Assembly: GCA_963556145.1 (NCBI GenBank)
Contig: OY744467.1
Coordinates: 1,426,001-1,490,000, forward strand
DNA: 64,000 nt
Direction: 5' to 3'
DNA from: Hygrocybe punicea
Lineage: Eukaryota; Basidiomycota; Agaricomycetes; Agaricales; Hygrophoraceae
Shown: one piece after another, positions 1-10,974 of the stretch
Layout of the letters: each line of letters begins with the position of its first letter
Numbering within the stretch: the first letter of the stretch is position 1
Made by a program: the position numbers and the translations under genes
Notes under the pieces: generated by a model
What the model was told of the DNA's origin: nothing
Seen by the model: the letters and a program-made list of their open reading frames with translations, nothing else
Database searches by the model: none

Positions 1-1688
1 TGGTGTGTTTGCAACTTCTTCCATGGTTTAGACGATCTAAGCACTTTAACCACAGTGCTCTGTACTACCATGTCTGGACTGCGTGTTCCTCAGAGAGGGA
101 CGAAGCCCCACCTCCTCCCGGCGACTGGGTATATCAGTGTTCGATGGACGCCCCACCGAACGACCACCTTATGAGGGGAAGAGCTAATCGGTTTCCACGA
201 TCGGCGTACAGTGAACTGCTGGCGAACTCAACAGCCTCCGCAGCCCAGAGTGAGATGAGGTCCCCTTGTCTTGTAAGCATCTGTTGACTTTATTCTTCAG
301 GCTCGGTCGGCACGAAAACCATCGTTCCCATTATCGTTGTGGTCGTCTTAGTAGCCAATCTGCTCCTTTTCTTTTGCTGGTATCAACGATCCGTGATCAA
401 AGAATACCTTAATGCCAGGCGAACCCTTCTACGTAGGTGGTCGTACTTATGTTGTCCACACCGGACCAGACGGGTGCGACCGTTGAACACACTTAGCTCG
501 TGGTCCATCGAAGATCCCGAGGAACCGCAGGAATTTCAGTTCGGCCCATTTGCATCCCAAGAAGGGCATGATTCAAACCACTCGCCTTATCAATCTACAC
601 ATACGTTATCTGGGAGTTATACCGGTCTACCTGGTCTGTCACCTCGCACAGATTCGCATCCTACCATAGGCCTGTGGAAGATTCTGTCCAACGTTCGGCT
701 TTGGAACCCATTCAAAAGGAGACCAGTCCTAGTTGTATCAATGCCACCCGAAGCCAGCTTTGAGATAATCGAAAGTGTAAAGCCACCTTCACAAGGGCAT
801 CCCACTGGCCACGTACGCCTGGCCTCGTCGGTTCCCTCAGAAGGGCATTATATCGATGCACCCTGTCCACCATCTCCCCCTCTCCTTAACTCCACAAGTT
901 CTCTAACCCTCGGGATTTCACCGAAAACGCCTTGGAAGAGCACGTGGACAAACACTTTCAGGAACGCTGTTCGGTCGGCGGCCTCCCTATTCCACATGGC
1001 GCGTATCGGTGTAGACAACTCAATAAACAGAGCGCTAGGATCCAAAGCCTGGAAGCCTAGCACTGAGGGTCTCACAGAAGATACACGCCGGGATTCAGGT
1101 GAAAGCCCTAGGGAAAATTTTACAGAATTTGGTCAGGAGGACCCCACCGTGACAACAGGAAGTGGTGATGACAATCACGGTGAAGGAGATGAGGAAAACA
1201 GTGTCCTTCTCATTTCACACAATCCCGGAATTGATTTTTCCCTCAACTCCAGTCGGTCATCCATCAGTTTGCTACATCTGAATCCTTCAGAAAATCCTCA
1301 TCCGCTCTCTCCAGAAAATCCCTCGCGACACCTTCGTTCTACTTCCGACAGCAGTCTCTCCTCAACTTCCCATTCCGCGTCTTCACCCGTAACTGTCATT
1401 CAACCTGTCATGCACGCTCACAATTCCTCCACCCAAGAGCTTTCTCCGCCGCATCCTCTCAACAATACTAAGCCCGCAGCGTCACAAGGCCTTGAGCCTG
1501 TCATGAGAGATCCTTCTCGAGACACCATTATCAGGCTTCTACGTCCATCTCGCAGCAACCCCACATTGCTGTTCCCTGGTGCCGTACGGGCAGCTGGTTA
1601 CATGACTGACAGACGATTTAACCACAATCGGAACCTCACATCCGAATGTGTGAGTTCAAACGCAGGTGGATCCGTATGTCCTTTATAA
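1..1688 (+). CDS. Single-pass membrane protein with long Ser/Pro-rich tail (5' end outside window)
   Basis: Only the 3' part of the gene is present. A predicted intron at 250-300 (GTGAGA...CAG) joins an upstream exon to the long last exon 301-1688. The last exon opens with a strong membrane segment (about 20 residues rich in I, V, L and F, around 318-390), followed by basic residues that would start the cytoplasmic side. The tail that follows is about 430 residues long, rich in Ser, Pro, Asn and Thr, with no catalytic domain I recognise. The architecture (ectodomain, one membrane span, long disordered tail) resembles the minus-strand gene at 51931-55039, and such proteins are common in agaricomycetes. 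The frame of the upstream exon is uncertain. The function is unknown; a surface receptor or sensor is a guess. Confidence 0.6.
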
Positions 1689-2003
1689 AACTGACATTCC
1701 CACATCTTACATTCCGCCATCTATCACGGACTTCCATAATGGACTTCCCATGTTGTTGTTGTAATGTTATCATTTACTTTCACGCTTCAACCACACCCGT
1801 TTTTGTAAACAAATTTCACACACATATCTGCAAGACTACAACACGCCCACGCATTGAAAATGCATGATAGACTCACCTTAGCGTTACGCCAATTGGGATT
1901 ACACGCCGTTTGGTGCAGGTAGTTGCGTCGAAACCGTATCGCTCTGATATAACCCGAGAGCGGCCTATATGCAGACTTTTGCAGACGTGCAGACGTCAAT
2001 ATC
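1689..2003. other. Intergenic stretch
   Basis: This lies between the stop of the membrane-protein gene and the start of the next gene. I see no coding frame, tRNA or repeat in it. Confidence 0.5.
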
Positions 2004-2915
2004 ATGCTCGGTATCAAGCATTTTCGTTCTTTTTTCAATGCTCTGGTCTACGGCCCTCCAAAACCTATCCTTCCCCCGGAACTCGAGCGCGAAACCTTTG
2101 AGCTTGCTGCCACAGCTCATCCTGAATGCGCCGTGCGGCTTGTTCTCGTAGCACACCGCACGCTGATCTGGTTGGTCCTGTTTTGTTGTAACCAACTAAC
2201 TAAACTCACAGACTGGGCATATTTTAGGATTGAACCACTTTTATACCAGACTGTAATACTGGGACGGTTTCGGTCAGGCGAGGTCGATCAGTTCCTGCGT
2301 ACGATGCAGTCCAGGCCAGCGCACTTCTTTGCCACTTGCGTGAAGACCCTCGTCTTGACCAGTGTCGTGAATGTTGGGCAGGCAGTCCAGCTCATGTCCA
2401 TGTGCACTGGCGTCGTAAACGTCGCTTCCTGGGTCCCATCTACTACAATTCTTCCCGCCATGGAGCTCCTTCGCCCTCAAAGGCTTTCACTCAACCTGAA
2501 ATCTCTACCAGTTGTGGATCCTGATTTCAGCCGTCCGTTATTTGCCAACATTACTCACCTCGAGATGGTCGTCCAAGGGACATCATGGACGACGTGGCTT
2601 GGATTCGAGCATCTCCATTCCTTGACACACCTCGCTCTCGGCTTCGAAGGCGATGCGAGACTTGTTGATTTAATCTTTGTCTTGCACCGTATCTTGGCAT
2701 CCTGCAGCTCCCTCAAAGTCTTGATTATCCTTGCTCATAATGATCATCTCTCCCGTGCGACGCTCGACCTGGTGCAAGATAATTTCTCTGATCCCCGCGT
2801 GGCCTTCCTCCGCGAGGAACCTCATCTTCGAGACTTCCTCGGTGGGCTACGAGGAGAACAGGATATGTGGGCGAGGGCGAACAATCTTGTTATGGTGCAG
2901 TCAGGGTCAATCTAG
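2004..2915 (+). CDS. F-box/LRR-like protein of the agaricomycete type
   Basis: A 284-residue protein in two exons (2004-2170 and 2228-2915). The 57-nt intron is a multiple of three and lacks stops, so an unspliced reading would be 303 aa. Splicing restores the junction L-I-W-I-E-P-L-L-Y, which is how this family normally reads. The N-terminus has an LPPELE motif, the F-box-like start seen in very large basidiomycete families. The rest has irregular leucine-rich segments (LTHLALGF, SSLKVLIIL). Members are presumed substrate adaptors or scaffolds, but few are characterised. It stands alone upstream of the transposon nest. Family type is fairly secure; the biochemical role is inferred only from family. 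Confidence 0.65.
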   Translation: MLGIKHFRSFFNALVYGPPKPILPPELERETFELAATAHPECAVRLVLVAHRTLIWLVLFCCNQLTKLTDWAYFRIEPLLYQTVILGRFRSGEVDQFLRTMQSRPAHFFATCVKTLVLTSVVNVGQAVQLMSMCTGVVNVASWVPSTTILPAMELLRPQRLSLNLKSLPVVDPDFSRPLFANITHLEMVVQGTSWTTWLGFEHLHSLTHLALGFEGDARLVDLIFVLHRILASCSSLKVLIILAHNDHLSRATLDLVQDNFSDPRVAFLREEPHLRDFLGGLRGEQDMWARANNLVMVQSGSI

Positions 2916-3535
2916 ATATTCAAATGTTCACCAGGCTGGCAGCAGTTGTCCTTGCAGAAATATGAACTATAAATGCCTTTCATTCAATCATCTTATCCAT
3001 CATTCCTGCTTAGATGCACCTCTCTCACCTCTCGTGTTTTACTTTTTGCCCACTGCACGATGCCCTCCACATCAAGACCGAGCCTAAATAAATTTAGGAT
3101 GCACGTCTCCAATCATTTTCCGAGTCTTCATTGTTTGCTTGATCCACGACTCAGTGACGACTGAGGTACTTCTGCAGACCACCATTATTTACATCAGTAA
3201 AACCTGATATTACTTAATTTTGTCTTAGGGTGTCTTAGTGCATCTTGATCTTCTTAAAATTTGTAATTACAGCCGTTTGCATAAAGCATGACAGTAACTG
3301 GGCTTTTTTGAATCAATTGAGAAATGTGGACTTAGTAGAATTTTCAATGCTGTTTTGTGTTTCTCATGAAGTACTGCATGGAATAATATGGTTATAGAGG
3401 GAAAGTTGTACTATTTTTGAAGGGCTATGAGGCCCTGTAATTACATTTGGACAATATTCACTGTGTAGTAAGTTGTGGATGAAATAAAAGGTAAACTAGT
3501 ACTTTTTGACACCCAAAATGATATTGTCAAATTAT

Positions 3536-5197
3536 TGTTACGGATCGCTTCTGCAGCGGGCTCCGGCAACAATCAACTTAACAGGGGGGCGGTTTCCAGA
3601 GGGAAGAACAGCAGTTTCATTGATAGATAACACTGCTACAAGGGGGGAGGTTCATGGTCTAAAGTCATTGCGAGCCGTGGGGGTTACCCAAGACAAGGGG
3701 GTCTGCCCCAAGAACCAGACTAAACGTAAAGAAAGGAAAAGAAGAAAAAGTCCGAACCAACAACAAGAACAGTATATATAGTGACTGGTCTTGAGGGGAG
3801 GTAAATAGAAATACAACCATGAAGCCATAACATGTCCAACTCTACCATGTGTTCACCATGAGGCGCACATGAGGCGTCCTCATGTCGATGTTCTCGCGAT
3901 CCAACTGGAGGCCCGGGTGTTGTTGAGGAATAGAGGGGGTCCGGATGACTCGGATGATTTGTCATCGGATCATGTGACATGCAGAATTGCCAATTCAGGG
4001 TCTACACTTGCTGTAACGGGCAAGTGTGCAGTTTGGCAAGTGCATTGCACGGTTGGGTCGAAGATGGGTATCGTCCAGTGTGGGGTTGGTGATGAGAGTG
4101 TCTTGAGGTAGCGTGGATATAGTGGCAAGGTTGGTATGAAAGAAAATGAAGGAATGTATAGAGGAAAAAACCAACTAGGACAGTGGGCCAGTCGAGGTCA
4201 GACATGTGAACAGCATAAGCTGTACCGGATGACGATGTCTGTGTCAATGACGTATCGAGGAGCGGTGTCTTGTCCTGTGTGTGGAACAATGTGGTCCACC
4301 TGATGTCGGTATTTGTCCAAGAAAGGGTATCATTGTAAACGAGTGTGGGAGGTATCAAGATTATGGATGGAAAAGGATAAATGAACGTGGGTCCAGGTTT
4401 TGAGTCATGGCATGAGTGACATGCTGTGGGAACAAGTCGTCGGGTACTGCATTGAAGCGGTGTCGTGCGAACAATATACGATAGGGGTTGGTTCACTGTT
4501 TGGGAAGTCGTATGGTCTGTGGTCGAAGTCTAAAAGAGTATGCTCCGGCGATGGTCGGATTAGAGAGAACAGTGAAATGTCTTGTGATCGGGGATTGTCC
4601 AGAGTTCGCATGCAGGTGAGGAATGTCGTCGGATTGTCAGGGAGGATAATGGTGGGCACAGGGTATGAATATGGAAACCAAATATCCGGGAATGGCAATT
4701 GTCAATTACGTGTCGATATATTGTCGAGGTGGAAGTCAGAAGTATCAATGGCGGAAGGGTTTCGGTACCGATGCCAAAGATAGAACATAACAAGGTAAAA
4801 ACCGATCAGGAAGGTGATGGCGATGCTGCCAATGATGATTACGGTAATTAGCTGTGTTGGGAGTACAGCCATTGTAAATCGGTTTGTCGTGGGATGAAGT
4901 CAACAATATGTCAGGGCAAGGGAAAAGACAATAGCAATGATGTCCGTCGGCAAGGAGACTATTCGGGTACAGCAAGGTCACGTGGGATATGTCCATGGTC
5001 GGTCTGGATTGTTCTAGAAGAAGGGAAAGAAGAGAACAAGAACAAGAAAATACAAGGATGTCCAAAAGAAGAAACAATGACAATGAAAAGAAGACAAAGG
5101 ACAAAAAGAAATGAAAAAGGAAGGTGTGCAGTGCAGAATCGTCATGGTGGGTATCGGAATGGGCATCGGGGTCGGAAGCGGAGTTGGAAATGTAACA
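3536..5197. repeat. Left LTR (1662 bp)
   Basis: Direct repeat with TGTTAC/GTAACA ends. The same sequence recurs at 8264-9925 at a constant offset of 4728. A TATATATA box lies near 3772-3779, about 235 bp inside, and may be the LTR promoter. Minus-strand frames in the LTR (4002-4496 and 4745-5212) have hydrophobic stretches but no family I recognise, and they recur unchanged in the other LTR. Confidence 0.9.
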
Positions 5198-6116
5198 ATA
5201 CCCCCGGAACAAGGGGAATCATCCCGATTAACCAGAAGAACAAAGAACAAGGGAAACAAAGAACAAGGAAAAAATTACAAGGAAAGAACAGACAGTTTAA
5301 CGACATGATCAAGGTCGGCAAGAAAATAAAGACATGATGAAGGCAAAAATGTCAGTCCAAAGGTCATTAAATCATGAAGACGTTACTGAGTTACAAGGGT
5401 TAAAAGGAATTATATTCGGGTTCGTCCAATTGTTTTTTGTCATTTTTTTGTCATTGTGGATAATCAGAGATCATTGTTATTTCGTTATTTAGTCGTCAAG
5501 GGTGTCGGGGCTAGAAGGAGTGAGAGGTTGTCGGGGTCCAGGTGGTTATTCAAGGTATTTTGTAGTTTGATAACATTTCGGTTGTATCGTCAGTCTGAAG
5601 GGGAGTAGGTGGTCGGCATTTTTTGGATGAGGGAGTTCTGGTTGTCAGGGAGTTCTGGGTGTCAGAAGTTTATAGTCATTATGGACATTCGAATGAACAT
5701 AGATTTGTATCGTTTCAGATATCGGTGTTGTTGACTGATCGTGGATTTCCTACACTCGAATGGTGTGCGAGATTTCTTCATATTCCATGAATGCAACAGG
5801 GATTGGTGTCGGTCAGAAGATGTTTGGGAATTCGGGATAAGGAAGGTGAAAGAGTTGCCAGTTCCAAGTTGTACATTGGCAAAGGATTTCGGATGGGGAT
5901 TCATTCTTCACTGTTTCTTTTTCTGGTGCATTTACTGCCATACTGGTCAGCAGCACATCGGGTTCCTTTCCACATGGGATTGGAGGTCATTGGTTTGATA
6001 ACCAGTATCCTTCTGGTTCAGTTCTGGTGTCCATAGACATTGAGGTTCATTCTACGGCTTATAGCGATCATGCATGCGTCTGGGGGTCATAGATTTTATA
6101 TCGTTTCGGATATTCA

Positions 6117-6192
6117 TCTCTTATTTATATAGCTGGTGAGAGAACCTGCTGCTTTGTCTCTTATTTGTATAGCTGGTGAGAGAACCTGCTAC
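6117..6192. repeat. Short tandem duplication in the LTR element interior
   Basis: A unit of about 34 bp containing AGCTGGTGAGAGAACCTGCT occurs twice, with one difference (ATTTATATAG versus ATTTGTATAG). It is a simple internal duplication with no obvious function. Confidence 0.6.
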
Positions 6193-6334
6193 ATGTTTCT
6201 CTATGGTCATGTTCCATCTGTCCATTCCATTTCTGTTTCTTCTCTTCTGTTTCTGGGTATTCTGTTTCTTCTTCTGGGTGTTTTTGTTGGTGTAAATAAT
6301 GTCGAGGTCGTTTACATACAGGGGAAAGTCCATT

Positions 6335-6826
6335 CTATGAATCATACATGACAGGGGTGTATCCTTTGACAAACAACATCAATCTCCAATCCAATCCATG
6401 GATGTCATTCTCCTTCCCCTTCACCATACGCTCATGCATTGCACAAAATAAGGCATGACGATGATAATTGGGTTCTTTGGTCCCATGTCTCGAGCGTTTG
6501 TTCTGCATGTTATGGCCGTCAGAACGGTGTGCACGGTCGAGTTTCTTTTTCTGGGATTGGGGAAGAAGTGGAGAGCGGCGACGTGACTGGGTTTGGAGCG
6601 AGACAAGAGGTGGAGAATACAACCATGCTCGGTATTCATCATCCATCTCTATATGCAGTCGGTGGGTTACTTTTCGAGGGGGTGTCGGGAGATCAGTGAG
6701 ACTGTCCATGTACGCATCAAAGTCATCAATGGGGGGAGTCGGATGTTCTTCACCGCAAATGTTCACTGCACCAAAATATAGCTCATTGTCCAGATCATCG
6801 AAGATAAAGGGTACGTCGAGACTCAT
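6335..6826 (-). CDS. Hypothetical minus-strand ORF inside the LTR element (third of three)
   Basis: A 163-codon frame with an acidic N-terminal half (FDDLDNEL, DDFDAYMDSL) and a basic middle (SQKKKLDRAH, KRSRHGT). Composition is unlike random shadow frames, but no family is recognised. A gag-like, regulatory or captured host protein are all possible. Confidence 0.3.
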   Translation of the reverse strand: MSLDVPFIFDDLDNELYFGAVNICGEEHPTPPIDDFDAYMDSLTDLPTPPRKVTHRLHIEMDDEYRAWLYSPPLVSLQTQSRRRSPLLPQSQKKKLDRAHRSDGHNMQNKRSRHGTKEPNYHRHALFCAMHERMVKGKENDIHGLDWRLMLFVKGYTPVMYDS

Positions 6827-7299
6827 TGTCGATGTCGACGGTGGGGACGGTGTCGAGGATGCTGGACGATACGTGTGTCACGATGATTCTGGGGTACGGG
6901 TGCAAGATGAGGAGCGGGGATCCGAACAACAAGTCGATGGAATGGTACGTCAAAATCGAGGAGAACTTGTAATTCGTGGATGAGGGTCTGAATGCGACGA
7001 TTTCTTTGTGCGGTAGGCCGTAGACGGTTGCGAAGTCGATGTAGTTCCTGTAAGATAGGACCGAGGAAAATATCGTGGATGGTGATCAGGTGGGGGATAC
7101 GAGGATCGTTCCAACTGATGTAGTCAACCCAGTCGTCAGGACGGTCGAGCAAACACCAAACGTAGGGGTCACTCCAGGACCGGCGGTCAGGCCATGGGTA
7201 GGGATGGTCTGGAGGGCAGAGGTTGGCCAGGGTGACGACAGGTGGGTGGTTTAAAGAAGTTTTCCGTCTTCGGTAATTACCATGCCTCGTTGTCAGCAT
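6823..7299 (-). CDS. Hypothetical minus-strand ORF inside the LTR element (second of three)
   Basis: A 158-codon frame. The first two thirds look protein-like: aromatic and charged residues (DDWVDY, SWNDPRIPHL), then a heptad-like Leu/Arg helix (LQELHRLRNRL). The last 25 residues become His/Arg/Pro-rich, suggesting the true frame has been lost or an intron starts there. The stop overlaps the start of the next ORF by 4 nt. No retroelement domain is recognised, and it runs opposite to the polarity suggested by the purine tract. Confidence 0.3.
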   Translation of the reverse strand: MLTTRHGNYRRRKTSLNHPPVVTLANLCPPDHPYPWPDRRSWSDPYVWCLLDRPDDWVDYISWNDPRIPHLITIHDIFLGPILQELHRLRNRLRPTAQRNRRIQTLIHELQVLLDFDVPFHRLVVRIPAPHLAPVPQNHRDTRIVQHPRHRPHRRHRQ

Positions 7300-7523
7300 C
7301 GTGTCGGAGTTTCCAGTGATCGATCCATGTACCAGGGTCTTGGTTGCCTCGTGGATTCGTATGTATGATCGGGGATCAAACTTCTAGAAAAGAGGGTGTG
7401 TAGCGGGATATCACCTGATATGCCGATCCGCGCTATCCAAATTGGTAAGGAGTGGCATTTCGTATGTGTTCCGTTCATGACAATCATTACAGTCTTGGTC
7501 ATTTGTTCATCCATGTCAAACAA
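7293..7523 (-). CDS. Hypothetical minus-strand ORF inside the LTR element (first of three overlapping)
   Basis: A 76-codon frame with an internal hydrophobic stretch near ICISGDIPLHTL-like residues; no family recognised. It overlaps the next ORF by 7 nt. The three overlapping frames together cover 6335-7523 and may be exons or frameshifted parts of one captured gene. Confidence 0.2.
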   Translation of the reverse strand: MFDMDEQMTKTVMIVMNGTHTKCHSLPIWIARIGISGDIPLHTLFSRSLIPDHTYESTRQPRPWYMDRSLETPTRC

Positions 7524-8149
7524 AGAGGGTCCCCTTTCATCTGTTCCAACAGACTACTAAGATCAACCACTTCTCTTTGTCGCATGTACAGGTCATTACA
7601 GGATTCGGGGTTTCATATGCATACTGGCTTTCTCTGGGCTTTCTGCATTTGATGAGAAGATGGGGGGGGAGGAGGTGAAAGGAAGGGTAGGAAGGCGGTT
7701 TGAAGGATTCATTGATTTCGGTTCGTCTAGGGCAAGGGAGTCGTAATATGTCTGGTACAACCAAAACATATTTGAATCATGAAGGTGGGATACCTAAGGT
7801 GATTGGTTTGTCTAGCAGTGTCCTTCTGCATCTGGGGCAATGACAAGTCTTGTCCATTGCATCATTTCATGTCGTAATTATCATATCGAAGTGTGGAATG
7901 ACAGTGGTGACGTTAGTCAGGGGTTTATTTCGATTCGGGTTCCAGGTTTGGGCTTGAGCAATTATTATGGATAAACCATAAATAATTCGCAGGGCGGCAG
8001 TCTTGAGGTTGACCATTCGGAGTATTCAACATTCGTTCAGGGGTCCGGGTGGCTAGTGTACATCAACAGATTTCAGGTCTGCATCAGTAACAGGCTAGCA
8101 TCGTTTGTTCGTCCATTCGTGTGGGGTTAGGGTTGAGGGATGAATAAAG

Positions 8150-8206
8150 TCGAGAGGAGGAGGAGAGGGAGAGGGTGTAGGGGAGGACGAGAGAGAGAGG
8201 AGGGGG
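8150..8206 (+). other. Candidate polypurine tract
   Basis: A G/A-rich run broken by few pyrimidines, about 58 bp before the right LTR. LTR elements usually have such a tract immediately next to the 3' LTR, so the spacing is unusual. It supports plus-strand polarity only weakly. Confidence 0.35.
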
Positions 8207-8263
8207 TTCATTCGTTCATGTCGAAAGTTGAATGTCGGGGGAGTTGGGAAACGTTTAGTCTTT

Positions 8264-9925
8264 TGTTACGGATCGCTTCTGCAGCGGGCTCCGGCAACAA
8301 TCAACTTAACAGGGGGGCGGTTTCCAGAGGGAAGAACAGCAGTTTCATTGATAGATAACACTGCTACAAGGGGGGAGGTTCATGGTCTAAAGTCATTGCG
8401 AGCCGTGGGGGTTACCCAAGACAAGGGGGTCTGCCCCAAGAACCAGACTAAACGTAAAGAAAGGAAAAGAAGAAAAAGTCCGAACCAACAACAAGAACAG
8501 TATATATAGTGACTGGTCTTGAGGGGAGGTAAATAGAAATACAACCATGAAGCCATAACATGTCCAACTCTACCATGTGTTCACCATGAGGCGCACATGA
8601 GGCGTCCTCATGTCGATGTTCTCGCGATCCAACTGGAGGCCCGGGTGTTGTTGAGGAATAGAGGGGGTCCGGATGACTCGGATGATTTGTCATCGGATCA
8701 TGTGACATGCAGAATTGCCAATTCAGGGTCTACACTTGCTGTAACGGGCAAGTGTGCAGTTTGGCAAGTGCATTGCACGGTTGGGTCGAAGATGGGTATC
8801 GTCCAGTGTGGGGTTGGTGATGAGAGTGTCTTGAGGTAGCGTGGATATAGTGGCAAGGTTGGTATGAAAGAAAATGAAGGAATGTATAGAGGAAAAAACC
8901 AACTAGGACAGTGGGCCAGTCGAGGTCAGACATGTGAACAGCATAAGCTGTACCGGATGACGATGTCTGTGTCAATGACGTATCGAGGAGCGGTGTCTTG
9001 TCCTGTGTGTGGAACAATGTGGTCCACCTGATGTCGGTATTTGTCCAAGAAAGGGTATCATTGTAAACGAGTGTGGGAGGTATCAAGATTATGGATGGAA
9101 AAGGATAAATGAACGTGGGTCCAGGTTTTGAGTCATGGCATGAGTGACATGCTGTGGGAACAAGTCGTCGGGTACTGCATTGAAGCGGTGTCGTGCGAAC
9201 AATATACGATAGGGGTTGGTTCACTGTTTGGGAAGTCGTATGGTCTGTGGTCGAAGTCTAAAAGAGTATGCTCCGGCGATGGTCGGATTAGAGAGAACAG
9301 TGAAATGTCTTGTGATCGGGGATTGTCCAGAGTTCGCATGCAGGTGAGGAATGTCGTCGGATTGTCAGGGAGGATAATGGTGGGCACAGGGTATGAATAT
9401 GGAAACCAAATATCCGGGAATGGCAATTGTCAATTACGTGTCGATATATTGTCGAGGTGGAAGTCAGAAGTATCAATGGCGGAAGGGTTTCGGTACCGAT
9501 GCCAAAGATAGAACATAACAAGGTAAAAACCGATCAGGAAGGTGATGGCGATGCTGCCAATGATGATTACGGTAATTAGCTGTGTTGGGAGTACAGCCAT
9601 TGTAAATCGGTTTGTCGTGGGATGAAGTCAACAATATGTCAGGGCAAGGGAAAAGACAATAGCAATGATGTCCGTCGGCAAGGAGACTATTCGGGTACAG
9701 CAAGGTCACGTGGGATATGTCCATGGTCGGTCTGGATTGTTCTAGAAGAAGGGAAAGAAGAGAACAAGAACAAGAAAATACAAGGATGTCCAAAAGAAGA
9801 AACAATGACAATGAAAAGAAGACAAAGGACAAAAAGAAATGAAAAAGGAAGGTGTGCAGTGCAGAATCGTCATGGTGGGTATCGGAATGGGCATCGGGGT
9901 CGGAAGCGGAGTTGGAAATGTAACA
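8264..9925. repeat. Right LTR (1662 bp)
   Basis: Second copy of the terminal repeat. The differences I can find lie outside the TG..CA boundaries: the base before the shared region and the sequence after GTAACA. The TATATATA box falls near 8500-8507. Confidence 0.9.
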
Positions 9926-10478
9926 ATTATGGCATCAAATGGACTCCTATGAAGAAGATTGTAGGGAGAAAGTTGTTCATTTTTTCAAGGGCTAGAAGTA
10001 CATATACCGTGTTTTTCTTTATTTTTGTCTTTTCAGCCAATATTACATCAGTACCATCTTTGCCTGCATTAGACTTAAAAGACCACAAGAATCATAATTA
10101 TGGGCTGAAAAGACAAAAATAAAGAAAAACACGGTATATGTACTTCTAGCCCTTGAAAAAATGAACAACTTTCTCCCTACAATCTTCTTCATAGGAGTCC
10201 ATTTGATGCCATAATTTGACAATATCATTTTGGGTGTCAAAAAGTACTAGTTTACCTTTTATTTCATCCACAACTTACTACACAGTGAATATTGTCCAAA
10301 TGTAATTACAGGGCCTCATAGCCCTTCAAAAATAGTACAACTTTCCCTCTATAACCATATTATTCCATGCAGTACTTCATGAGAAACACAAAACAGCATT
10401 GAAAATTCTACTAAGTCCACATTTCTCAATTGATTCAAAAAAGCCCAGTTACTGTCATGCTTTATGCAAATGGCTGTA

Positions 10479-10974
10479 AGATAATCAAGAAACTGTACCT
10501 ACTTAGGCCAAGACAAATTTTCTTAATTTGTCTTAATTGTAAAAAAAAGTTAAGGTAGGAGAAATGTGAGTTGATGGCTTGAAAAAGCCTTTGTCTTGGT
10601 AGAATTTGCACATTTTAGGTAGAGATAGTGATGAAAATTGGACTGCTTACAAGCAGTATAAAATTGGGATTAAGACCGACTAAGACAATTAAGACATTAA
10701 GACACCAACTCAACTAAAAGGTAAAATTGTCATGTGGGAAGTCTTAATCTCTTAGATTGTCTTAATTGTCTTAGTTGGTCTTAATCCCAATTTTATACTG
10801 CTTGTAAACAGTCCAATTTTCATCACTATCTCTACCTAAAATGTGCAAATTCTACCAAGACAAAGGCTTTTTCAAGCCATCAACTCACATTTCTCCCACC
10901 TGAACTTTTTTTACAATTAAGACAAATTAAGAAAATTTGTCTTGGCCCAAGTAGGTACAGTTTCTTGATCATCT
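10479..10974. mobile_element. Hairpin MITE (Tc1/mariner-like or Harbinger-like) nested in the foldback element
   Basis: Arms of about 210-220 bp are near-perfect inverted copies. The ends read AGATAATCAAGAAACTG on the left and the complement of AGATGATCAAGAAACTG on the right. The unfilled site is known from the opposite foldback arm, where the sequence reads CTGTAATTAC without the insertion. This gives TA as the target duplication with full-length ends, or TAA if one base is trimmed. TA fits Tc1/mariner; TAA would fit PIF/Harbinger. The element has no coding capacity. Confidence 0.8.

Larger units (their letters stand above)
3536..9925. mobile_element. Non-autonomous LTR retroelement (LARD-like)
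   Basis: Two 1662-bp direct repeats flank 3066 bp of internal DNA. Each repeat begins TGTTAC and ends GTAACA, the classic TG..CA termini. The element is flanked by the perfect 5-bp duplication ATTAT (3531-3535 and 9926-9930), which proves insertion into the left arm of the foldback element. No gag, protease, reverse transcriptase, RNase H or integrase frame is visible on either strand. The repeats look identical over their whole length, so insertion was recent and enzymes must have come in trans. A purine-rich tract at 8150-8206 supports plus-strand polarity, yet the longest internal frames are on the minus strand. No standard tRNA primer site follows the left LTR. Confidence 0.88.

Noticed and set aside
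4002..5212. Minus-strand LTR frames with hydrophobic stretches as membrane proteins
   Set aside because: They come from pyrimidine-rich sequence, differ in length between the two LTRs only because of the flanks, and match no family. Not called as genes.
3536..9925. A plain segmental duplication of 1.66 kb
   Set aside because: The TG..CA ends, inverted TGTTAC/GTAACA termini and 5-bp flanking duplication identify LTRs of one inserted element.
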